Below, piece by piece: positions 29,667 to 39,930 of a stretch of 64,000 nt of DNA. Source of the stretch: Conchocele bisecta (taxonomy: Eukaryota > Mollusca > Bivalvia > Lucinida > Thyasiridae); assembly GCA_029237695.1 (NCBI GenBank), contig CM055265.1:120667078-120731077 (forward strand), read 5' to 3'. The position numbers were made by a program, and so were the translations under genes. Each line of letters opens with the position of its first letter. The first letter of the stretch is position 1. The notes under the pieces were generated by a model that ran no database searches, was not told the DNA's origin, and saw nothing but the letters and a program-made list of their open reading frames with translations.

Positions 29667-31144
29667 GTGGTGGCGGATGGCCCGACGACTTACGAGGTTA
29701 TTCCTGGTGGTACTGCAAAGGGCAAGGACATGCTACTGGATTCTCTCGGCTACTCATACAATGTCCGGGTTGTACGGAACAACACACGCAACTGGTGGTG
29801 TAGCGTACGAACACAACGTCTCCGATGTCCGGCGAGTGTGATTGAGAAGAAAAACACATTCAAACGAGGTGTCCATGATCACGCTCATCAAGCGAACCTG
29901 GGGAAGAAATATACCGTCAAGTTGACTCGCAAGGTGAAAGACGAAGCGGCGTCCAACGTGTACCACCCTGCGAAAAAGATTGTCGAGGATCAGATGAGGA
30001 CTGAGCTACGAGACGACGATTTTGCACTGCCCGACCCGGATCTTCTGAAGCGTAAGGCGAATCGCTACCGACAGAAATCCCGTCCGGCAGAGCCACGTGG
30101 CATGGACTTCGAGCTTGCCGCTTACTTCATACCGGAAGGTTTTCTACGCCACGATATCACCGTCAACGGAGCACGTCACATAATATTCGCCACCACCACG
30201 CAGCTGGACATCCTCCGACGAGCCAAGACTTGGTACGTCGACGGCACCTTCAAATGTCTACGAACCAAGGACCCCTTCATGCAACTGTTCTCAATCCACG
30301 CGTTCATCAAGAAAGACGGCGACATGAAACAAGTTCCATATATTAAATATGAACAAAATACGTACGACATTTTATACAAATATACTACCAACTAATACAA
30401 ATGTAAGATTCGCACAAATATAATATAATACCTATTACAATATTCATTTAAATGTCATTTTAGGCACTGGGACTCAGTGGTGAGTACAAGGAGAAATTCC
30501 CGTGTCACGAGTTTGTACGACAAGTCCTTGCGCTACCTCTACTGCCCGCAGAACATATCCGCCCAGCCTTCTCGAAGTTGAGGGACAGGGCCACCGCGCC
30601 GCTTACGCCACTCAAGGACTACGATGACGCAACCTGGATTTCGGGGTCGTGGAAGGTGGAGGATTGGTCTGTGTTCGGCCAGTCCATTCGTACAAATAAC
30701 GACTGCGAAGGTAACGTACAATTAAATTCGAGAAAACGTGATTATCGCCCTTGAATTTCTTTTTCAACATAAACAAGTTCTTTAATCAAGAATGCATGTC
30801 TCTATGTTTATTGTAGTAACATACGGTCGCAAGTGCTATGTATTTACTAGACCATCGATATCATGTATGCATTTCATGTTTCAGGATGGCATCGCAGATT
30901 GAATTACCGCTGTGTGGGGCCACCGCCATTCTACCTGCTCGTACGCGCACTACATGACGAGGCTCGTCTTCTACCGCTTCAGGTGAAGCTCATCTCCGAG
31001 AAGAAGTTGTCCAAGGACCAGCGAAAGAAGTCACGATCTATTCAGGCCCTGGTATTCGCTGTGTGGGGCCGATATTCCGCTGGCGAGATATCGACCAGCA
31101 GATTATGGAAGAAACTGGCGGCAGTCTACGCTCCATCGTCCTAG
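29667..31144 (+). pseudogene. FLYWCH-MULE transposase-like gene, internally deleted
   Basis: The N-terminal part (29667-30340) has a FLYWCH-type zinc finger (LGYSYNVRVV, NWWCSV, RCPASV, HDHAH) and the start of a Mutator-like transposase core (TWYVDGTFKC, MQLFSIHAFIK, KQVP). After KQVP the homology stops. The sequence resumes after an acceptor at 30463 with ALGLSGEYKEKFPCHEFVRQ, and an exon at 30464-30710 ends RTNNDCE. This joins across a GTAACG donor to 30885-31144, which continues GWHRRLNYRC, so NNDCEGWH is rebuilt only by splicing. The central catalytic part of a MULE (usually about 150-200 residues, with the second acidic residue and the CxxH..H region) is missing. Only about 120 unrelated bases lie in its place. 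It is a decayed or internally deleted transposase gene. Confidence 0.85.
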
Positions 31145-31990
31145 ATATACAATGTATACGTATTGTCGTAGAACATCCATGCTGTAGATATATTGAGCTT
31201 GTACATGCTATTCCGTAGTACGACATGTGCTAACACTGTCTGAACATATTACATTATGTGACATGGGTATACATGTACTGTATGTAAGTTTATATTATAT
31301 TACGTGAACATGAATGTATACGTTGTATGTTTCGCAAATAAACAACTCCCTGAAATTCAATTTGACACAGCAAATATTGTCTGATCTGGGCCTACACTGT
31401 TCGGCATGAATTATACTTTTCGATGTTCGTCATACTAAGTTATATTTTGGTACATTTATTTATTAACCCTTACAGCGGTATATATATTGATACAAGAACA
31501 TGTATTGACATGACATTAAAATCGTCTGGAATGGAGACGATTTGCATGTGCTGTCAAAATTTGTTTTGGTAAGAGTTAATGCTATAAAAATAAACAAGAC
31601 AACACAGTTTAAATCAGCAGTGTACGGGTTAATATGAACATGTAAATTAAAATTGTTCTGTTTTGTAAACATGTAAACTATTTACTTAAAATAGTCCAAT
31701 AAAATCATGTTTATGACCTTTAAACATCGTTTCTGTTTTTCATATTACCCTAAACTAAGGTACATTGGAACGCCGCAGGTGGCATCTAATTGACAGTTTG
31801 TCCACTGTGAATATCCTGTGTACAGCTAGGGGACTGATTAATTTGTAACATCATGTGGAAACCATTGTTATGTCAATTATACATTCCACAATTAAACCAG
31901 TGTGAAGGATGGTATCGATCTGAGGATCTATAATACAAACTTACAGGGTCTGTGCTTATTTAATTTGTTCTATAATAACGAAACAAATTT
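31145..31990. other. unassigned
   Basis: AT-rich sequence with a polyadenylation-like AATAAA at about 31337, which could serve the MULE gene. A hairpin-like block TTAAAATCGTCTGGAATGGAGACGATTTGCATGTGCTGTCAAAAT at about 31515-31560 resembles the small hairpin centres at 12300 and 36260. No gene is seen. Confidence 0.4.
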
Positions 31991-32000
31991 ATTAATTATA

Positions 32001-33823
32001 TCGGGTGGCTAGAAAAAAAGGGCCCCAACTTTAAATATTAATATTTAAAAAAACAGTTGAGATAATTCAAATAAATTTCGCATAATATAAGTTCATGGTA
32101 TTGACAGTAATCTATAAAAGTTTCAGCTTCATAGCTTCAATGGTGAATATGTAACAATAAAAACAAATAGCAGTGTCCAAAAACACAATGCCGGGATGTA
32201 AGTGAAATGTCAGAAAGTTTTGATACATGTCAAATCATGGTCATGATGCAGTCTGTGACTGGGTTAACTTACAAAATGATGATTGAATGCATGACAGATG
32301 ATGAAACATGTTAAAGTACAAATAGGATGGGTACGTTTTGACCTAAAATTGGTCCGTTTTGACTTGGGTACATGTTGACAGTCTTGCAGCAGTTACTCCC
32401 CCTGTTGGATTTATTCGCCATTTGCTTTTTTCTAGAGCAAGTTGTTTCTATAGTGTAAACACATAAATAATAATTGTTTTGAGACTGATCAGACGTGCAG
32501 GTTACTTTAATTTCAACATGGGTTTCAGTAAGGCTGATAAGGCTATCATTGAGACATGTTTTGTGGAGAAAGGCTGGCGTGGGTCGAAGATTGCTCAGGA
32601 ATTCCCTGGAAAGAAGTGGAGAAAAAGGTCTGTTAATAAGATTATCAAACGGTTTGAGGAAACAGGATCCACAGCGAGAAAACAAGGGAGTGGACGGCCT
32701 AGTACTGCATGCACACAAGATAACATTGACCATGTGGAAGAGATGATACAATCACAGGAGGACCAACCAGGAACCCACACATCGCAGAGGAAAATTGCTA
32801 AAAAGCTTGGTGTTAGTCGCAAATCTGTTCAGACAATGACGAAAAAACTTAATCTCAAACCATACAAAAGGATTAAAGTTTCTAGACGTGATGTAAATGT
32901 GAAACAAAAGAGAAAAACCCGGTGCAAAGGACTGCATGATAGGTATTCCGTCAAGGATGTTGAAAGAATCATGTTCACGGATGAAAAGGATTTTACGCTC
33001 GAAACTGCTCGTAACCGACAGAATGATGTCGTGTATGGGGTGAGGAAAGGTGATATTCCTGTATCTCGACTTTACCATGAGACTTCGCGTTTTTCAAAAA
33101 AGGTCATGGTTTCGGCAGGTGTTTCCTGGAAAGGAAAGACACGGATCCACTTCATAGACACTGAAAAAACCAAGGTCAACTCCGTTAGCTATGTTGAATT
33201 GTTGGATGATGGACTTCTTCCAGATTGCCGCCGGATCTACCCAAAAAACAATTACATATTCCAACAGGATGGGGCAACGTCTCATACAAGTAAATACACA
33301 CAAGATCATCTTGCGGATGTTGTGCCAGAGTATATCAAGAAGAACGACTGGCCACCACAATCGCCGGACTGTAATCCTATGGATTATCACATCTGGAACT
33401 CTCTAACCGAGAAGGTCTATTCTGGTAGGAGTGAGAAATTTACTGAGCGTGAGTTGAAGGACCGGATTACCAAGTGTTGGGAAGATATCTCCTTGACCGA
33501 GATACAGAAGTGCATTGGTGCATGGAAGAAGAGATGCGAGCAGTGTTCAGCCACAATGGTGGACACATTGACCACCTTATTTAAGACTCTTTAGTAAGTT
33601 ATGCATGTGTGACGAAGAAACGTTTCAGTCCGATATTGCATCTTCAGACCATGCTTTTTATTCTTAGCATCATATAGTCATTACTACAGTTATTTACTTG
33701 AAACTTTTACAGGTTACTGATATTACCATGAAATTACAATAAATGAAATTTTATTGAATTATGATGCATAGTTTTTTAAATATTAATATTTAAAGTTGGG
33801 GCCCTTTTTTTCTAGCCACCCGA
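32001..33823 (+). mobile_element. mariner-like transposon (DD37D), complete with perfect TIRs
   Basis: The termini are 52-bp inverted repeats (32001-32052 and 33772-33823) starting TCGGGTGGCTAGAAAAAAAG, and I find no mismatch between them. TA dinucleotides flank both ends (31999-32000, 33824-33825), the target duplication expected for Tc1/mariner elements. The 1823-bp element holds one uninterrupted transposase gene. Identical TIRs and an open gene point to a recent insertion and possible activity. Outside the TAs, a 17-bp direct repeat (ACAAATTTATTAATTAT) is present on both sides. Confidence 0.95.
32518..33594 (+). CDS. mariner-like transposase, DD37D (maT-like)
   Basis: DDE transposase of the Tc1/mariner superfamily, cutting and joining transposon ends in the nucleus. 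From the Met at 32518 it is 358 codons. An upstream in-frame Met (32479) would add 13 residues, but MGFSKADKAI fits the usual start. The N-terminal half has two helix-turn-helix units, about residues 10-50 (GSKIAQEFPG) and 85-110 (QRKIAKKLGVSRKSVQTM), with a GSGRPS linker like the family's GRPR motif. The catalytic triad is D155 in MFTDEK, D251 in FQQDGATSH and D289 in SPDCNPMDYHIW. 37 residues separate the last two, which fits the DD37D (maT) group rather than DD34D mariner. No stop or frameshift is present. Confidence 0.95.
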   Translation: MGFSKADKAIIETCFVEKGWRGSKIAQEFPGKKWRKRSVNKIIKRFEETGSTARKQGSGRPSTACTQDNIDHVEEMIQSQEDQPGTHTSQRKIAKKLGVSRKSVQTMTKKLNLKPYKRIKVSRRDVNVKQKRKTRCKGLHDRYSVKDVERIMFTDEKDFTLETARNRQNDVVYGVRKGDIPVSRLYHETSRFSKKVMVSAGVSWKGKTRIHFIDTEKTKVNSVSYVELLDDGLLPDCRRIYPKNNYIFQQDGATSHTSKYTQDHLADVVPEYIKKNDWPPQSPDCNPMDYHIWNSLTEKVYSGRSEKFTERELKDRITKCWEDISLTEIQKCIGAWKKRCEQCSATMVDTLTTLFKTL

Positions 33824-33844
33824 TATAACAAATTTATTAATTAT

Positions 33845-35374
33845 CTATCTATCTATCTTCCGTTAATCTAGAACCCCTGTTGGGGACTTATAGATGCATG
33901 TATGCGCGTCAAACTGACAAGAGTGTTAGTATGAGTAAAAGTTGCAGTAAAAGCCAGAGGCAGTATATACAGGGGAGTGTTATTCTAGATAAAAGTAAAA
34001 ACAGGGCTGGGATTTAGGCGAATGTGGTGTATTCAATCTGGCTGACAGCCTGATTGAACTGGTTTAATGTGGGTAGGGTTGGAATACCCATAGGTAGGGA
34101 ATTCCAGATGGCTACAGTGTATGGGTCTATGGGAAGAAGGAGTACTTATAGTAGTCTGTGTTGGCTGAGATAATTCTGTACTGGAGTGGATGTGAGTGTC
34201 TTAATGGTCTGGTGTTTTGCGTTAAGTAGTGTTCTGCTGGGATGGCCACAAGATCATTGGTGATCTTGTATAGCATGGATAGCCTGGTATATATCCGTCT
34301 TAATTCTAAGCGACGCCATCCAAGCCTTTGTAAAGTATTTGTTACGCTGGATGTGCGCTGGTATATACGAGTTGCACAGCGAGCGGCTCTGCGCTGGACA
34401 ATTTCGAGTTTTTAGATAGAGTTTTGTGTGTGGGGGGACCAAACTGAGGAGCAGTACTCTAGTTGTGGTCGTACCAGGGTTTTGTATGCTGTAGACTTAA
34501 GTTGTTCTGAGTGTACCTTGATGTTGCGCTTTAGAAAGCCTAGTGTTTTGTTTGCCTGCTTTGAAATCCTGTCTATATGTGTGTTCCAGGACATGTCTGA
34601 TGTGATGTCTACCCCTAGGTATTTCGCTGAGGGGACAGATTCTAGTGTAGTGTTGTGTAGATTGTATGTTGTGGGAATATGGTGTCTTGACTTTGTGATG
34701 TGAATGACTTGGCATTTTGAAGGGTTAAATTCCATATCCCACATGTTTTCATTTTTCTAGGTTAGTGAGGTCGTCTTGCAGGGCTTTTGATTGATCTTCA
34801 GTGTCTAATGTGATGTATATGGCTGTGTCATCTGCAAAAATTAAAGGCGAACTGTGGAGTGTACATTTTCGGGCAAGTCCGTTAATGTATGCTAGGAATA
34901 GTATTGGTCCAAGAACAGACCCCTGTGGGACGCCAGACGAGACTGGTATGGCACCAGATGTCTTTCCATTTACAACTACTGATTGAGAGCGGTTGTCCAG
35001 AAATGATTTTATCCATTTTAATACGTTTCCCCTGATTCCATAGTTATGTAATTTAAATAAGAGTTTTTCGTGACTGACTTTATCGAAAGCTTTGCTAAAA
35101 TCTAAGAGAATCAGGTCTACTTGTTTTTTGTTGTGTACAGATTTCAGTAGGTCATGAGTGAGCATCAGTAGTTGTGTCTCACAGGAGCGCTTTCTCGGAA
35201 GCCATGTTGCATGTCATGTAGTATGTTGTTGTTAGTGAAGTGTTTTGTCATGGAAGAGGCCACTATGTGTTCGAGTACTTTGCAGAGAACGCAGGTGAGG
35301 GAGATCGGCCTATAGTTGGCAGGATTGGATCTGTCCCCTTTTTTGTATATATAACAAAATGAAAATATTTTCAA
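33845..35374 (-). pseudogene. CR1/L2-like LINE, 5'-truncated and interrupted
   Basis: Minus-strand RT fragments in order: YKKGDRSNPANYRPISLTCV (35374-35165), LILLDFSKAFDKVSHEKLLF / GVPQGSVLGPILF / IFADDTAIY (35165-34749), NPSKCQVIHITKS / YLGVDITSDMSW / LEYCSSVWSPHT (34744-34412), and after a stop codon at 34412-34414 the C-terminal KLEIVQRRAARCATRI. Frameshifts lie near 35165 and 34745. There is no RNase H, which with the motif style suggests the CR1/L2 group. The 3' end shows a short CCCC..GGGG stem and a (GATA)n tail at 33843-33860 instead of poly(A). Confidence 0.88.
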
Positions 35375-35779
35375 GTCTAAGTTTACATTTCTGTTATAAA
35401 TAATTCCATTTTATAATCAGAATTGAAACTTGAATGTGTGTTGAATGTGTGTCGTTTTTAACCCAAAAGTGGTTCAAAGTTCTCATTCCTGATGAAAACG
35501 TAACACTTTTCTAAGTCAAAATTGACTGTTTGAAGGTGAATTACTAACTAATCTCAGTCAATTAATCACGCTTAACAGGTTAACAAACTTTTTTTTTTCA
35601 ATATTGTAATTGCTAAATGTCAGTCAATTAATCATGCATAACCAAATAACTTCTTTTTCAATGTTGCACTTGCTAAAACTTAGTCAATTAATCACGCATG
35701 ACCATTAACAAACTTCAAACTTCTTTTTCCATTTTTAAATTTCTGATTCTCAGTAAATTACTAAATTTAAATCTATATA
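35375..35779. other. unassigned, AT-rich with a weak repeat
   Basis: The word TCAGTCAATTAATCACGC / CTTAGTCAATTAATCACGCATGAC recurs at about 35555, 35625 and 35685, suggesting a diverged ~65-bp tandem repeat. No gene. Confidence 0.45.
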
Positions 35780-36189
35780 CTATGGTTACGTTTTGACCTT
35801 TTTTTGTGTACGTTTTGACCACGTTTGTGTACGTTTTGACTTCACCCCAGGTTACGTTTTGACTTATTTTTTTTGTGTACGTTTTGACGGTGTCTTCCTC
35901 ATTCCCCCAAGTTTATAAAAAATGGTCATTTTGTACTTGGGGTAATCAGGAATTTGTCCAGTTAGGGGATTAGTATTAACATAGCCTTAGGGTGTGAAAA
36001 CATTATATTCTGTTTCAACTTATAAATTGCAAACATTATTGGAAACTGTTGTAAACTTGTGAAACTTAATTTTTTTAAAGATGAGAGGAAATAAATACAA
36101 TAGAAAGTCAATGATAGTGTATCATGTTTTATAGTTACTTATTTTAAATGTACATAGATAAATTACAGCACATACGTGACATTTTTGGT

Positions 36190-36430
36190 GAAGATATAAT
36201 TGTTTTTATTTTTTCTTTATTTTCTTACTTCTTCATAAAAACTGTCAAGTTGTGAGTGCTTTAAAATCGTCTCATTCAGACGATTCTAATTGGTCTCTCA
36301 ACTTGCATTTTTCGGTGAAGATTCCAATATGTCTTATTCCAAAACTTGCCATTTTTTAGTTAAGAAAAGAGATATCAACATGTAACCCAAAATTGATCAA
36401 ATTACGCACCTTAATCGAAGTATGAACATT
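36190..36430. repeat. hairpin MITE (GAATCGTCTCAT centre)
   Basis: Inverted words AAGTTGTGAGTGCTTTAAAA and GGTCTCTCAACTTGC surround the centre ATCGTCTCATTCAGACGATT. The right end CAAATTACGCACCTTAATCG resembles the nested element at 12205-12400 (GTTAAGGTGCGTAATTTGAT). Confidence 0.7.
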
Positions 36431-36520
36431 TCATATTTTCAACAAAAAACATATTGTGACAGCACATTGAAACATTGACACATTTGCCAGCACATTATAA
36501 TTGTCTCCTACAGTGATTGT

Positions 36521-38206
36521 CTATATGTGCAATAGCTTCGATGCTTCGTCCGCATAGTCCATCGTGCGCATCTCCCCGTTCTGAAGTCGCATCTTGAGGG
36601 CGCGTAGCCTCAGTTCGATTTGTCTGTACCGACGTCGCGCTTCACTGGCGAGCCCCACCCGCCTCATACTGGAGCATGCGTACATATCCTGCGGCTTCAA
36701 TCTGCTGGATTTTCTGAATGATACTGAAAATGTTGGGATGAGCATGGCGAACAGCCTTCTTAAGTTTGCTGTGCCACCCTTCCAGATGGTTTGTCGTCCT
36801 GGGACCCTCCGTGACAAAGTGGTTCCATACGCCCTTGTCGTCCCTGTCGACCCACTGTTCGGTGACGTAGTCGGTGAATGTCGTGACGTCCACCTCATTC
36901 CGATGTCCTCTAACGCCTGGAACCACACGTCCTCAACGTCATCTTCCGGCACAAGAGGAAGAACAGAAGCCCGTCTCACGAGTGTGTGCACACTGTCAAC
37001 CTCCTTGTACGTGTTGGCCAGTTCAGTAGCTTGCACGTAGCTTGCACCTTACGCCAAATGCACTGTGTGTAGTGGAAGAAACAAGCCTTCACTACAGTGT
37101 TGGGGAGCACTCGCAGAACCGCGTTACGTGACGCCATCTCGTGGTCCAGAAACACTGCGTCGGGTTGGAGATGTAGGCCGTATCCCTCACATTTGTCTTG
37201 TAGTTGACGGAGGAATGTCTCGTAGACGTCGGTTGACTTGCCCGGCAGAAAGGCGAACACTAGAGGGTACATCGCACCGTCGATGAATCCATGGAATGTG
37301 AATAGTTGATGGAAAAATGTAGGGCAGGTGTAAAATGTCCCGTCGCCATATATTACAGGGGCGGCACAGAGATGTTGAAGAGTTGATCTGGTCGCGAAAA
37401 CGAGCATTCTCTGGCTGGTTCCGACGTCGACTTGTAGAATTTTCTCACCGGATGTTGTCTGCGTCCATTCTTCTTCTAACTCGATATTGGCGGCGGATGA
37501 TGGTAAATTGGGACGTAGCTTGCTTCGCTCCCTGTACAGTGACGTCTTACATCTCTGGAATGTTGGGATGTTCTTGGCCATATTTGCCGTGTCGTGGTTC
37601 CATTCTTTGGCCACGAATACTGGCAATTTCCTCTTCATATAACGTCGGAATCGGCGTCAACTCGTCCCGACAGCGTTTGCGAATGTTCTCCATGACGTAT
37701 CTCACGTCGACGTCGGTGTGGTCGGGTGGATGTGTGTGATTTCCGGTATTTCGTGCGAGTATGCCGTCAACAGTGGTAACCTTCGCCTGGCATGGTTTTA
37801 CAGCGCATTCCCAGTAGATCCTATCCGCCGAGCGAGTTTTGATCTGAAACCATAATTAAATCAAAGTTAATTAAAGTATTTGAGTGGTCCCTTCCATGTA
37901 CAAATTCACACCAATTCATTCGAAAAGTACACAATTACGCGATTACTCATTTGAGATATATATTTGAGATACAGTCCAACCTTCGCGAACGGTCACCTCT
38001 CTTTTTATCGAATTGCGCACCTTACATTTAGCTCTGATTGCTATATGATTTACCTATCTACAACAGCCAGTCATCCGGTGGCTGGCTGTTGTAGAGAGGT
38101 TGCACTGTACATCCATACATACCGTAAACCTGTAGCCGCCGAGAATAAGACTTTGTCCACCATGCTTGTTGCGGACATACTGAATTTCAACTTGTGCATT
38201 AGCCAT
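36521..38206 (-). pseudogene. FLYWCH-MULE transposase gene, frameshifted
   Basis: Exon 1 (38206-38123) encodes MANAQVEIQYVRNKHGGQSL ILGGYRFT and ends at a GTATGT donor. Exon 2 starts at 37843 after TTTCAG with IKTRSADRIYWECAVKPCQA and NHTHPP. Together they rebuild a FLYWCH zinc finger across the splice. The MULE core follows: VIYGDGTFYTCP, HGFIDGAMYPLVFAFLPGKS, DAVFLDHEMAS, CFFHYTQCIWRKVQ, and late TTNHLEGWHSKLKKA. The frame changes near 37570-37640, again at about 37037, where an 11-bp tandem duplication (GTGCAAGCTAC on the minus strand) shifts it, and at least twice more between 36900 and 36600. The gene ends near 36521. It is clearly broken, though most of the domain order is kept. Confidence 0.88.
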
Positions 38207-39389
38207 AATACGCTGAACCATACAGTTATGCAGATATGCACATATACAACTGAATGTCTCTATATATATATGTATATGCAAATTGGAATTTGATTTTGAT
38301 TAACGTAATTATCCCAATTATCATCAATCACCTTTTGAACTTTCTTCAATCATTATTACTCAAGGGTTCCTTTTGGAAATATCAAATATGGCAATTGATT
38401 TAAATTAACACACACTTCACAAATTACATAATTATATTTCTTCAATCATATATTTTATTTTGTTCTGGAACTGTAAACAAATAATTATACATCGAATCAC
38501 TTAAATAGTTGGTTTGTATGATAATTGACATTCACCAAACAACCGTAATTTCTTGAAACAGATTATAGTTTTGGGTCTCGCCTTTTCTAATTTACCTGTA
38601 AAACTGACTTGGGGTAATCAGGAATTCTGGAGATTAAATTTGGGGGAATGAGGAATAAACCGTTTTGACTTGGTTACGTTTTGACCCGATCCCGCGATTA
38701 TTTATGTGATGTTATCAGGTAATGAAAGTGTGTGTACCTGTAATTGGATTGTTTGTATTTGTGGCCAAAACAAAGGTAGATTGTTTGGCAACGCCATCAA
38801 CAGTGATGCAGTGTTTAAAGGCACTTGGTCTCAGATATGCCTAGACAGTTACGAAATAGAATATGAAAACGTCATTTAATTGTGGATTTGTGTTTATGTC
38901 TAAACCTAATTGAACAATTATAAGTCACCTGTAAAAATGCGTATTGGTAAACAAAACATATGTACTGTATAATAACTATTAGTTGTTTTTTCAGTATTGT
39001 AAACATGTTTTTCCCTCAATGGTTACTATACTATACATTCTTTTATATAAATTAATTACAACAGCATATTTTCTAATTTTTGTATAGTATGATTATTTTA
39101 CACCAAAAGATAAATTAATTTCACAAGTATTTTTTACTGGTACATGTATATAAGAGAAAATGCAAAACTATGCCGAGCAAAATTATCTCCCCTGCTTATC
39201 ACAGTTTCCATTATAATGTACTTGAGTATAGCGCATGCTTTTGGGAATGGGATAAAATAAAATGGTGCGATTGATTGTCATTTACTGTGCGTGCATTAAG
39301 GGAAAAACAACATATTGTATATCTTGGACATCATCTGAATTAACGTTACTTTAAAAAGCATGTACACGCATAATAGCCCGTCTGGTACG
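38207..39389. other. right flank of the MULE and unassigned DNA
   Basis: It includes the right-hand ACTTGGGG/GTTTTGAC words at 38605-38690 and otherwise AT-rich sequence with no recognised repeat or gene. Confidence 0.4.
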
Positions 39390-39868
39390 TATGGAACGCC
39401 ATAGCTGTCTTATATGCACTTACATACATATATGATGTGCAAACCTCCTTATATGGTGTGGTAACTTCTTTATATGGTGTGGTAGCTTCTTTATATGATG
39501 TGCTTACTTCTTTATATGGTGTGGTAACTTCTTTATATGGATGTGTTACTTCTTTATGGTGGTAACTTCTTTATAAGATGTGCTTACTTCTTTATATGGT
39601 GTGGTAACTTCTTTATATGATGTGCTTACTTCTTTATATGGTGTGGTAACTTCTTTATATGATGTGCTTACTTCTTTATATGGTGTGGTAACTTCTTTAT
39701 ATGATGTGGTAACTTCTTTATATGTAACTTCTTTATATGATGTGGTAACTTCTTTATATGATGTGCAAACTTCTTTATATGGTGTGCTAACTTCTTTATA
39801 TGATGTGCAAACTTCTTTATATGGTGTGCAAACTTCTTTATATGGTGTGGTAACTTCTTTATATAGAT
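39390..39868 (+). repeat. 21-bp tandem array with TATATGG units (copy 1)
   Basis: It begins TATGGAACGCCATAGCTGTC, then GATGTGCAAACCTCC, then about 20 units of roughly 21 bp (ACTTCTTTATATGGTGTGGTA with GATGTG/GTGC variants). The unit length is a multiple of three, so one frame reads TSLYDVV over and over, but there is no reason to think it is translated. Each unit carries a TTTATAT word, like a TATA box. It stands about 65 bases before the start of the integrase-like gene. The same array and the same outer TATGGAACGCCATAGCTGTC end occur inverted at 52509-54600. Confidence 0.92.
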
Positions 39869-39930
39869 AGGTAATTTTTCACGGAAGCACATTTATATCG
39901 ACACCGGTAGCAACAACAACAACAACAACA
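39869..39930 (+). promoter_or_regulatory. conserved 5' leader of the integrase-like gene
   Basis: ATAGGTAATTTTTCACGGAA, GCACATTTATATCGACACCG and (CAA)n lead straight into ATGGCGGA. The leader of the inverted copy at 52455-52513 differs by only about four bases plus the number of CAA triplets. Conservation between two unrelated-looking coding starts marks it as a likely promoter/5' UTR module. Confidence 0.7.

Larger units (their letters stand above)
35780..38695 (-). mobile_element. MULE transposon remnant with motif-rich ends
   Basis: A transposase gene is bounded on both sides by the same unusual words. Left (35785-35955): five copies of G(T)TACGTTTTGAC, then TCCTCATTCCCCCAAGTTTA and ACTTGGGGTAATCAGGAATT. 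Right (38605-38690): ACTTGGGGTAATCAGGAATT, TTGGGGGAATGAGGA (the inverse of the left word), and two GTTTTGAC copies. The matching flanks suggest that these are subterminal regions of one element, but exact ends and a target duplication were not found. Confidence 0.6.

Noticed and set aside
39580..39892. Heptapeptide-repeat protein (TSLYDVV) from the 21-bp array
   Set aside because: The unit length is a multiple of three, which makes the frame automatic; the array sits upstream of a better start codon and resembles regulatory or spacer DNA.
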